Below are positions 55,297-64,000 of a stretch of 64,000 bases of DNA, piece by piece. The position numbers and the translations under genes are program-made. Numbering within the stretch: position 1 is the first letter of the stretch; each line of letters begins with the position of its first letter. The DNA comes from Sordaria brevicollis (Eukaryota; Ascomycota; Sordariomycetes; Sordariales; Sordariaceae): contig JAUTDP010000008.1 in NCBI GenBank assembly GCA_033439795.1, positions 1,116,001-1,180,000 of the forward strand, given 5' to 3'. The notes below the pieces were generated by a model. That model had not been told where the DNA came from, made no database searches, and saw nothing but the letters and a program-made list of their open reading frames with translations.

Positions 55297-57620
55297 CTAG
55301 AGGATCCTGATAGTTGCTTCGACGGCACCAGCCTCGAAAATGCTCGGTCCGTGTTCCCAGGTACTGCGAAATACCCAGGTATTGCGATGGGATGCTTGAG
55401 TTCCAGGTTTTGTTGCGTTTGAATACACAATTCGTGTTTCTGATGCTACGCCAACCCGCACGTAGTCCGTTGAAGAAGAGCCGACTCTTCGCAAGAGAAG
55501 TGCACATTCGAATTGGTAGGATCCACCATGCTCACTCCCACGTAACACCCGAAACGACTTGATCTCCTGTGAAGAAAGGTAGTCGTTGAGTGCATTGCCT
55601 GAAAGGGCCTCCTCGTCCAAGTACACCTCAACGTGGTCTGAATAATGTTGCCTCCAATTATTGCGACCTATCTCAAACCTAGATTTAGATTCGTCGAAAA
55701 CAAAAGAACTAGGTGCGTTAGACAGTTTCCCGGAAACACAAAGCGGCATGGTTGAGAGGTCTCCAGCGCATTTCGCGGTACTCGGGGCATTTTCTACGTC
55801 GAGTAGAGTTAGTAATGGGGTAGTCTGCGGTAACTGGCAATCAAGGCAGTCGCGCGACATATGGTATTTGACCAGAAATGCTAGTTCGCCATCCCAGGAA
55901 GCCCATGACCAACTAGGAGCTCTCTGAGGCTGGGCTTTCCAGATTGGCCTCTGTGCAGGACATCTGCGTATCCACAGCAGATCTTCTGCTAACGTGTCAC
56001 TCCATAGCCCTGCAAGATAGTAAGCCCCAGCTCTATGCTTTGCCATATGATGAGCCAGACCGGAGATGGCGGGGAGCTTGTCAGAAGGGAAGGAGAGATC
56101 TGACTGAGAATATCCTGCGACAAGATGTCTCCACATCTCGCCTTTCAACTCGAGTGGATCGGAGACGATTGAGTTGTGATACTGTCTCTTGCTCTTGGCA
56201 GGGTAAAAATCCCACATGACTCTTTTGACGTACTGTTCTATAACTCTCCCGTTACATTCCAACACCAGGCCGGGTGATAGGAAGTGGACAACCCTTGGAG
56301 ACATTATCCGCTCTTGTAAAAACCAGGCTCTGTACATGAGAGGCATATATTCTTCATAATAGATCTGGTAAGCAGCGGTAACAAGAGATATGCTGATAGG
56401 TGCTCGGTCAGCTGTGAAGCCCGTTATTTTGAAGAGCTCTCGGTTTTCCCAATACTTGAGTCCTCCGTGACAATCAGGCGATGAAGTTGCAGCAATCGTT
56501 AGATACGAGTTTGCATAAACACTGCACATGTTGGCCGACTCTCGTTCCCAATCTTCCTCGTCATGCTGTATAATGCAAAGTGAATCGATCCACAGGAACT
56601 CGATACCCAAGTCCAGGGTGAGCCGTATTGCATCTTGGAACGTCCTGGGTATGATGTCCCATGCAATGGACGTCAGATGTCGTGAGTAATTTTCTCTTGT
56701 TGTCTGCAGCGGTTGTTGTGTGCCCCAGCAATGACTCAAGCAGTTATACTTGTGTATAGGCGTATGCAAGTGGCTTGTCTCCACGAGGCGAACCACACCA
56801 GACGATAATCCCACGTCTAGCAGTCGGGTAGGGGGAGGTGCTTTCTTCGATATGCCACAGCACTTTTCATCTTGCCTAGCACATTCTTCTAAACCACGAG
56901 AAATCCATGCACTGGAAGTGGATTTGAGCGTCTGCTGTCCGGATGACTGATTCTTCCCTCCAAGCAAGTGTGCGTGGGTACTAGCGAAGGACTCGGTCAA
57001 CCCCCATGGACAGGGCACATCTTCGGTACCTACAGTTAGTCTCAGTATTAGCACAGCTCTGGGTCAAAGGGGTGTGGAAACGTGCCATTGACATTACAAG
57101 ATATGAGGATGTCAGGGCATGTGCTCGTTCTTGATCGATAATCAGGGCAGTTGCTGCCAGGGATTCTGCAATCAGCAGATTCTAAAAAGAGCGGGTTCCC
57201 CCCTTTGGATAGGTAAGATCTGTTGGTAAGAAGTGCTCCGAGCCCAGCAAGAGAAGATGTGGGAAAGTTGCGGAACATTATCTTGTATGCCACGAATAAA
57301 ATACGGCAGATTCCGCAAACCCCGGGCTCCAACTCGTGTATTGTACGCCTGGCATTTGTATGGATTTTGAGGTCTTTTGGATCAGTGTCTCGTATCAATG
57401 CGCAAGCCCGACACAGTGATTGTGGTAGGGAGTCGGTGATTACTTCCAAAGGATTGCCGGAGTCGGATGGCTTCCACCAGGGACTCAAGGACTCTGCAGA
57501 GAGTGGTTCGCCAGGCCAGTCACCACCAGCAATCAAGCCTCGACATTTGATCTCGCCGATGTCGGGTGAGGGGGTCTCTGACGAGATGTCCATGACCTTA
57601 GAGGACCGACAATATGTCAT
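55297..57620 (-). CDS. HET-domain protein (heterokaryon-incompatibility type)
   Basis: 751 aa from exons 57098-57620 and 55297-57029. The HET domain spans roughly residues 265-365 and shows all three family blocks: YNCLSHCWGT, then TFQDAIRLTLDLGIEFLWID with SLCIIQHDEEDWERES, and MCSVYANSYLTIAATSS. HET domains trigger cell death after recognition of non-self; whether this one does is unknown. An upstream Cys-containing region (CRACALIRDTD, CGICRILF, CPDIL) is typical of stand-alone fungal HET proteins. The long C-terminal part contains the usual AWFLQERIMSPRVVHF and APSWSWASWDG blocks. The intron donor reads GTAATG, weaker than normal, but it alone joins the frames (to GTACC at 57029). A start at 57593 is also possible. 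There is no NACHT or repeat domain. Confidence 0.9.
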
Positions 57621-58422
57621 TTGGAGGCACGTGTTCGAGGGGGCTGGACGTGGACGGTGCGTCGGTTTCGCTCGTGGAAATGGGAGATGTGACCGACGTA
57701 GTGCTGTCAGGCGACGCGTACGAAGAACGAAGTCGGGTTGGAAATTGTGAACAAGACGAGGCGATCCGGACTGGGGGAGGGAGAGGGGTGATTGAGGCTC
57801 TTGATCAGATCTGGAATAAGGACGTCAGCAACGTGGAAAGGAGTTGGCTACGACATCCACAGCGGACTAACCAGTGACGGCACATCTGACATGCCTTGGC
57901 TCGTGATAGTGGTTCAGATGTTGAAGGTTTCAATGGCTGGGTTTCCGTGGTTTGGTGGAAGACGGACAGGATTTGAAATGTCCCATTCAGAGAAACGAGA
58001 AACTGCTCTCCCATCTTCCACTTGTTCCTTCCACCCATCCCTCCCCCGCTTCTCGCTATAACTGCTACTTGGTCGTCACTTCCTCTTTAGACGCCCAACA
58101 AGCATTGTGAGGTTGCTCCGGCAGTGGGGTAACACCGTCCAAACAGTGACCTCCGCACCTCTGTACAGTGTTACAATGTACTTATTGCACCAGGGCAACT
58201 CTGGAAACATGACTTCAGTTTCGTATTCTCCGTGTACGTATTTCTCCGCCGGCCCGGCCCCACATGATCACCCAGCCCCCGGAATTGACACAGACGAAAC
58301 GGATCGGGCCGGGAGCGGGCCGGAGCGAAGAGTCGAATGACAAAACACCCAATTGCTTATATGTACGAAGGTACACAGTACTCCTGTATCATTATCACGG
58401 ACCCGATACATACTCATGATGC
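57621..58422. other. Intergenic: HET gene promoter
   Basis: No supported gene. Plus-strand frames here are antisense extensions without features. Confidence 0.5.
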
Positions 58423-59940
58423 TCACTTCGCCCCATGCTTCTCAAAAATCTCCCTCTCAAACTCCTTGATCAACGGCTCAATCAACGGATCAGCCGGGTC
58501 CAAAGTCTGCGCTCCAAACACACCGCAAACACCTGCCTCTCGGTCGACGAACTGTTCATTCACACAATGTTAGCAAACTTCCTTTCCAATCCCAGCATCC
58601 AATGCAAGGAATAAACTCACCCAAGTCAAGTTAAATATCCCACCCCACCCCAAATACCCCTTCCTCCTCCACCTCCCCCCAACTTTCTTACGCTCACCAG
58701 GTTCATCAACCAACAACCCGCCCGCGCTCCAATCATACACCACCCCCTCATTGTCAGGGGCAGGCACTTCCACGTAACCAACCACCCACTGCGGCGTCTT
58801 CATATTCTCATTCAGCGCTGCCTTAGCTTGCGCTTCCTTGATCTGCCCCTCAAACAACAACTTGGCCGTTTCCTTTTTGAGTAAGCGCTCATCGTCCACA
58901 AGCAATGAGTAGACCACCTCACAATAAGCTGCCAAATCAGCAAAGCCCCCCTGACCACCAAAGGCGCCGCGGTGGGGTGGGTTAAGAAGTTGCGGCGTGT
59001 CAAGATGTCTGGTCCTCGGGTGGTGCTGTCCTTGTGCCTCTCCAGTCCCAGGCTCAGCATTGCTGTTCCCAGCTGACGCAGCGCCAGCCAAATCATTATC
59101 CCACCCACCCCCAACCCTCTTCCCCATCTCCGCCACTTTTTTTCTGTTTTCCACCTCCCCCGGCCACACCCGTTCAGGGTAAAAGGTGATCAACCCCCTT
59201 TCCAATCCCAACTTCTTAACCAAATTCTCTTGCATGTACTCATCCAGCGTCTGGCCTGTAACTTTCTCCAAAAGCCATCCGGACCAATCAATCCCGCACC
59301 CGTAAGCCCATCCCTCCCCCGGTTCAAAAAGTAAAGGCCAGGAGAACTGCTCGGGGACGGTGGAAGCAAAGGCTGTTCCGACGGGAAGATGGGGGGTTTT
59401 GTTTTCTTGGGCTAGTTTCCACTCGTTCCAGGCCATAAGTTGAGGTTGGAGGAAGGTGTAGCCGCAGCCGGAGGTGTGGGTTAAAAGATGGCGGATGGTG
59501 ATATGTTTAGTTCTTGATCTCGTGGCGAAGGGGTCCGAGACGGTGGGGGAGAGGATGGGTAGGGAGGCGAGGTCGGGGAGGTAGGTAGCTGGAAAGGAAG
59601 GGTCGGTAACAGGGGTGTCTAGCCCCAAGGGAAAGGAGGAGGAATAGTTGGGTGACTCGAGGAGTTGGAGGATGCAGATGGAGGTGAGGAGTTTGGTCAT
59701 TGAGGCTAGGGCGAGGATTGTGTGAGCGTCCATGGGCCGGGGGTTGGAGGGGGAGAGGGAGGCGTGCCCGGTGGCGTGGGAGTAGGTAAGTGTTCCTTTG
59801 GGTTGTGTTAGCATAGTGATGGAGGAAGGGAAGGGAGAAGACAAACCATCTTTGTTCCTCGCGTAAAGGACTACGCCAGGGACAATCCCATCATCAACCG
59901 CCTTTTGGATGATAGCTTCGAAGTCGTAAGTTGGTGCCAT
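58423..59940 (-). CDS. Serine beta-lactamase-like hydrolase/transesterase
   Basis: 465 aa from three exons: 59847-59940, 58621-59795 and 58423-58551. The first intron (51 nt, with CTAAC branch point) and the second (69 nt) are both frame-preserving. The fold is that of class C beta-lactamases and family VIII esterases (the family of EstB- and LovD-like enzymes). The S-x-x-K catalytic motif is ALASMTKLLTS (near 62), and the tyrosine motif is YGCGIDWSG (near 194). HLLTHTSGCGY and FGGQGGFADLA are also typical of the family. The C-terminal YLGWGGIFNLTWFVDREAGV provides the third active-site strand. No secretion signal is seen, which argues for an intracellular esterase or acyltransferase. I chose the ATG at 59940 (MAPTYDFEAII); one at 59991 would add 17 residues. 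Confidence 0.9.
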
Positions 59941-61007
59941 GGTAGGTAAGTCCTGCCCGAGCTTGGTTCCCGGCGTGTGATTTTTGGTCAAGCCGAAATG
60001 GCTGAGGGCCGCGCTGATGAGAGACTGGCGAGTATTATCTGTCAGTTTACTTCCTCAGAAGTTTTATGTCAGAAGGACAAAACGGAATGGAGGGGATACG
60101 GCCTTTATATTCCAATCCCAAGCCGTGCCATGTCATACAAACCGCTAAACAGCCTAATGTTACCCCGTCCCTCTCTCGAACCCGTCGTCACACACCCACT
60201 TCGGCATTATTCCCCGCCAGGAATCCGACGTTGAGGCCGTTCGTTGGTCAGCAGCAACAAGCCCGGCCAACGACAACCATCCCTTTAAGAAAAAAGCATA
60301 CCCGTTGCATAGCAAACGCAAAGGGTTCTTCTTACCTTGATCATTTTGAATTGAGTTTCTCCGAATGCGATGGGATTTGATATATCAGATAGCCAGTGTC
60401 TTCGCTGTTTTGCCAGAGTCAAGATAAGATGAAAGTGGCAATCTCGGAGAAGGAGGGGTCGTCATCCATTGTACCGACCGGATGTACCATCCCCGCTTAC
60501 CCCAACCTTGCATACATGTTGATGCATGTCTTATGCACTTCCCAAGTTCCGAACCCTGGATTGCGGGGAATGGAAATGTCATCCAAGCTGCTCACCTCGG
60601 GAGAACGTCGAAGGGAAGCCCGGAGAAGGAGACATGCCGAGACCTACCAGGCGGCCGCCCTATGTAAGAGCTTGCAAAGTGAAGGGCGTAGAGCGAAATA
60701 ACGCCGTCCAGGCAAAGCTTCAACTACAGAGAAGTGGTATCGAGTACCTTAAAGCTAAACTGTTCAATTGGTAACTGTAACAAAAGGCGAAACATGATCT
60801 GTTAAACCAAAAAAAGGGGGTATAAGATTTCCGCAAGCCTCGTCGACGCTGTCTGTCCCCTCTAAGCCCGCCGACAAGATATGACAATGGTAGAAAAGGA
60901 ACCGGTGTTGTCCAACAGCCGTGTCGCGGGCAAGGCTTTTACAAATACTTCAAGGCGTAGGTAGGTTGGCATCACCACGCATTCGGACACCGATACGCTA
61001 GCTCTCC
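59941..61007. other. Intergenic between beta-lactamase-like and Bud6-like genes
   Basis: Promoter of the former and 3' flank of the latter. No gene recognised. Confidence 0.5.
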
Positions 61008-64000
61008 TCAAGCAGTCGAACCGGGCTCCTTCGCGGCCTCAGCCTTTTCCTTGCCCTTCTCCTCCTCATCACCGGCCTCCGACTTCACTTCACTCTTACG
61101 ATTTTCCTTGTTCTTGTCCTCCTCGGCATTCATCTCATCACCCTTCACCGACCCCTTAGCAGAAGCCTCCTCCTGGCCCTCCTCCTCTTCCCCACTCTCC
61201 TCTTCCTCATCCTCGGTCTCCTCCTCCTCATCGTCATCGTCCTCATCATCCTCCTCCCCATTATCCGCCATCATCCCATTCATCCGCTCCCACACCTCCT
61301 TTCTGATCCTATCATCCTTCGCCTTCCTCGCCCTCTCCACCTCCTCCACACCACCGCTCTTCTTCAGCTTACCCTCCTCCACAAAAGAGGCCAGCTCCTT
61401 TGTCAGCGGGTTAACCATTCTCGTCTGCAGCTCCTTCTGCCTGAGTTTCTCCGCCCTCTCGATCGCCTCCAGTCTACTCTCGTGATTCGGCTGCAAAGCG
61501 CGCACCTCACCCAACACACCTTCCTTCGCCTCCGTGGGATCCGCAGAGACCGACTTCTCCGAAATGCTCTTCAGGCCGCGACTAAAAGCGCCAAAGAGCG
61601 TGGGTCCGTTAGACACCGATCCGTTAACCGTGTTTCCCTGTCCTCCTTCCTTCATCTGTTCCTTTGTAGCCTGCTCAACAAGCGAAAACGTTTCGCTGGC
61701 CTTTTCGAGATCGTCGCGCAAGTCGACCATGAGATCTTCCATGAGACGCAACTCGTCGCGACCCTGGCAGACGTCCTCGAGCTCCTTCTCCCAGATCTTG
61801 GTCCAGATGGGTTTCTCCCTCTTCATGAACTCCTCCATCTTCTTGAGCTCCTTGGTGAGCGTCGTGATGTCCTTGGTAACGACCTCGAGCTGGCGGGGCA
61901 GCGGGCGGACGCCGCGCTGGACGACATCCTTCCGGAGATCTTCAACGAGATCCTGCAGGTCGTCGACCTTGTTGACAAGCCGGTCACTATCGGCGTTGAG
62001 CAACTTGCGACCCTTGGTGACGTATGCGCGACCGGAATCGCCGTCGACGTCGGGTACCGACAATTTGGCGGCGGCGGTCTTGACATTGTTGGCCTTGTTG
62101 CGGAGAGCAGTCATGGAGCCTTGGACTTCGGATTGGAAGTTGGAGTAGGTCTGGCGGAGGACGGCGAGGTCGCGACGCAGGGACTGGATCTCGGTGAGCT
62201 GATTAGGGTTGAGCTTCTTGGACGTATTCGCAACGGCGCTGGCCCCGGAGACAGAGGACGACGAAGAACGGGGCGAGGTCGTGGTGTTCATGGCACTTGG
62301 GGCCATGATGGTGGTAGGTGGAGCGGCAGCCATGCGAGCGAGATCCTTGGCAGTTTCCTGTTGGCGCTCCGACACACGTTGAATGGCAGCGTTTTGGTCG
62401 TCGACGTTCTGCTTAACCTGTTCAATGATAGTCTTGAGGGACCCGATGCCCTCGTCAATATGCTTTTTGACTTCATCCAACGCTTCCACATTCAACACAA
62501 GCACAGTCCGATCCTTGATATCAGACAGATCCTCGAGCTCATGGCGGACACCAGAAACAGGATCTTGAATGTAGATTTCCGGCAGATCAGCTCCGTTCTG
62601 CTGTGTGTTCCAGGAAAACTTTTCGATAAAGGCCAGCTGAAGACGAGCAATGGACAGATCGTCGTAGCCCTCGGGAAGCACAAACTTTTTGACCTTGGAC
62701 TTGTACTGCAGGAAGAGAGTCAGTTCCTTGGTTGCTGGCGGCGAGTTTTCAAGCATAAAGGAGCTGGGCGGCTGTTTGTCGGGAGTCGCCGACCGGATGG
62801 AGGGCTTCTGTTGATGCTGAGGAGCGGCAGGTGCAGGAGCAGGCCTCGTAGCAGCGGGCTTAGGCGAGTCTACATCGTCCCCCATGGGCATGGGATCCGC
62901 GAGCGGCCCATTGAGAGTGGCGCTTGGAGCAGGGTACTTGTCTTCTGGCGTCTGGACATTGAAGCTGTCGGCCCTGTAGAATGCAGGCGAGTCCTTTGGC
63001 TCCGGCTCTTCAGAGACCCGGCTGGGAACCCGGACAGGGGAAGAATCGAGGCCAATATTACGCTGGGACTGGTTCGAGGCGTTGCGGTTGTGGCGGACGC
63101 TGTTCTCTCTCGTTTGGACTGCCCGCAAAGACTCTCTCACCTCCTTGCCCCTGTTAGGTATCGGCGTGTGTTGGGCCACTGGGAGCATAGGAACTTGGAA
63201 TCCACCACCCTGGGCGCCGACAAGCTTCGAGATCTGGTATTGCGAGTATCTGCGGGAAGCTCGTCTTTCGAGATCACCACCTCGTTGCAGAGCCGCCAAA
63301 GCGCTCTGTTGCGACCCCTTGGGCGGCGGTGGCGGAGGAGGGAAGTTGTCCACGTTGATTTCAGGTGGTGGCGGCGGGCCCGTTGGGATCGTATCTTCAC
63401 CTGGGTAAGGCGCAATCACGGGAATATTTTGCATCGTGTTGCTCGACATGCTGGACTGGTCGGAGGAGGTGACGGAACCCCGAGACTGGTCGCGTTGAGT
63501 AGGGAAGCGTCTGGACGGCGATGCTGTCATGGGACCCGAGTGCCGATCCTCCCTCATAGAGTCCGGCCGATACCCATTGCTCTCCAGTCCTTCGTTGAGC
63601 ATGTTGGTGAGCCCGGAATTCACACTACCCATAGTGCTAGTACTCGTAGTTCTGGTAGGCACACCACTGCCGCTAGGGCCAGAACCCCGACTTGGACCAT
63701 GGCCTCCCTCTTCAGAGATGCTTGGCTCTCTATCCCTTTGCTGGCGCTGCCTTAGCTTTTGCTGTTTTCTCTTTAGACCGTGTAGCAGATTGATGATAAT
63801 ATCACGTATCCTTGGCAGGTACTTTTCGAGACTTTCAGCGCTGGCTTCCTGGCTCAGGGTGGCTTCGAGGATGGAGCGCAGCAGCTCGGGCACGTTGCCC
63901 AAGTCGTCAATATCGACATTGATGGCAGTAAAGGCTCGGCATGCCATATTAAACTCGTAGCCCAGCCGAACATAGACGTCGGAGACCTGGGTGTCGGTTG
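61008..64000 (-). CDS. bud6: Bud6/Aip3-like actin-interacting polarity protein (5' end outside window)
   Basis: At least 997 residues, open from the window edge to the stop at 61008. The frame entering the window reads VSDVYVRLGYEFNMACRAF, an Aip3/Bud6 N-terminal block, so the in-frame ATG at 63947 is not the start. Bud6 is a polarisome component that binds formin and actin monomers and guides hyphal tip growth. A proline-rich, Ser-rich linker (poly-Pro runs near 63310-63370) leads to the conserved core beginning TKELTLFLQYKSKVKKFVLP. Long coiled-coil stretches follow (for instance around TEIQSLRRDLAVLRQTYSNF and DDLQDLVEDLRKDV). The C-terminus ends in a very acidic Glu/Asp tract (about 61170-61270) and a Lys/Glu-rich tail. 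The acidic tract is coded by a low-complexity repeat that may vary in length. Confidence 0.92.
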   Translation of the reverse strand, partial: TDTQVSDVYVRLGYEFNMACRAFTAINVDIDDLGNVPELLRSILEATLSQEASAESLEKYLPRIRDIIINLLHGLKRKQQKLRQRQQRDREPSISEEGGHGPSRGSGPSGSGVPTRTTSTSTMGSVNSGLTNMLNEGLESNGYRPDSMREDRHSGPMTASPSRRFPTQRDQSRGSVTSSDQSSMSSNTMQNIPVIAPYPGEDTIPTGPPPPPEINVDNFPPPPPPPKGSQQSALAALQRGGDLERRASRRYSQYQISKLVGAQGGGFQVPMLPVAQHTPIPNRGKEVRESLRAVQTRENSVRHNRNASNQSQRNIGLDSSPVRVPSRVSEEPEPKDSPAFYRADSFNVQTPEDKYPAPSATLNGPLADPMPMGDDVDSPKPAATRPAPAPAAPQHQQKPSIRSATPDKQPPSSFMLENSPPATKELTLFLQYKSKVKKFVLPEGYDDLSIARLQLAFIEKFSWNTQQNGADLPEIYIQDPVSGVRHELEDLSDIKDRTVLVLNVEALDEVKKHIDEGIGSLKTIIEQVKQNVDDQNAAIQRVSERQQETAKDLARMAAAPPTTIMAPSAMNTTTSPRSSSSSVSGASAVANTSKKLNPNQLTEIQSLRRDLAVLRQTYSNFQSEVQGSMTALRNKANNVKTAAAKLSVPDVDGDSGRAYVTKGRKLLNADSDRLVNKVDDLQDLVEDLRKDVVQRGVRPLPRQLEVVTKDITTLTKELKKMEEFMKREKPIWTKIWEKELEDVCQGRDELRLMEDLMVDLRDDLEKASETFSLVEQATKEQMKEGGQGNTVNGSVSNGPTLFGAFSRGLKSISEKSVSADPTEAKEGVLGEVRALQPNHESRLEAIERAEKLRQKELQTRMVNPLTKELASFVEEGKLKKSGGVEEVERARKAKDDRIRKEVWERMNGMMADNGEEDDEDDDDEEEETEDEEEESGEEEEGQEEASAKGSVKGDEMNAEEDKNKENRKSEVKSEAGDEEEKGKEKAEAAKEPGSTA

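Noticed and set aside
61482..63755. 757-codon plus-strand open frame
   Set aside because: It is exactly antisense to the Bud6-like gene, whose protein has clear family features. The plus-strand translation is low-complexity and recognises nothing.

Overview
The window looks like a chromosome segment of a filamentous ascomycete, most likely of the Sordariales type. Genes are interrupted by short introns (about 50-220 nt) with GT donors, CTAAC-like branch points and AG acceptors. There are NACHT-ankyrin and HET-domain genes, a class I hydrophobin, a Bud6-like polarity gene, and a 13.2 kb AT-rich block with the signature of repeat-induced point mutation (RIP). Species assignment is inference.

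Layout. 1-1872: cytochrome P450 (minus, C-terminus outside the window). 2359-7430: tandem duplication of two rhodopsin-type seven-helix membrane protein genes, including their upstream DNA. 7681-9327: fusion of an EthD-like ferredoxin-fold region to an alpha/beta hydrolase. 10102-14348: RNA-dependent RNA polymerase of the silencing type. 16073-29289: a nest of two RIP-mutated LTR retrotransposons. The outer one is Ty1/copia (180-bp LTRs); inside it sits a Ty3/gypsy chromovirus (297-bp LTRs, exact GTAAG target-site duplication). Both lie on the minus strand. The chromovirus also carries a decayed plus-strand reading frame between its chromodomain and its 3' LTR.

30259-31682: short MetE-like zinc enzyme. 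32326-42996: two tandem, divergent NACHT-ankyrin genes (NLR-like), followed by a GNAT-like gene (43323-44183). 44778-44865 and 50648-50744: intron-containing tRNA-Lys(CTT) and tRNA-Asp(GTC). 45682-46087: class I hydrophobin. 46624-49500: broken membrane-protein-like coding DNA. 51379-54325: tandem pair of cysteine-rich single-pass membrane proteins. 55297-57620: HET-domain gene. 58423-59940: serine beta-lactamase-like gene. 61008-64000: Bud6/Aip3-like polarity protein (N-terminus outside the window).

How it fits together. Three tandem pairs of fast-evolving families (rhodopsin-like, NLR, Cys-rich membrane protein), a HET gene and a silencing RdRP share one 64 kb stretch with RIP-inactivated retroelements. 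This resembles an accessory, self/non-self-recognition-rich region. The most promising observations are the NLR pair and the antisense frame in the chromovirus. The NLR pair shares a C-terminal module outside the ankyrin repeats, and one member has lost the Walker B acidic residue. A functional link between the NLR, HET and RdRP genes is inference only. Exon boundaries were placed by hand from splice consensus, reading-frame continuity and paralog alignment.
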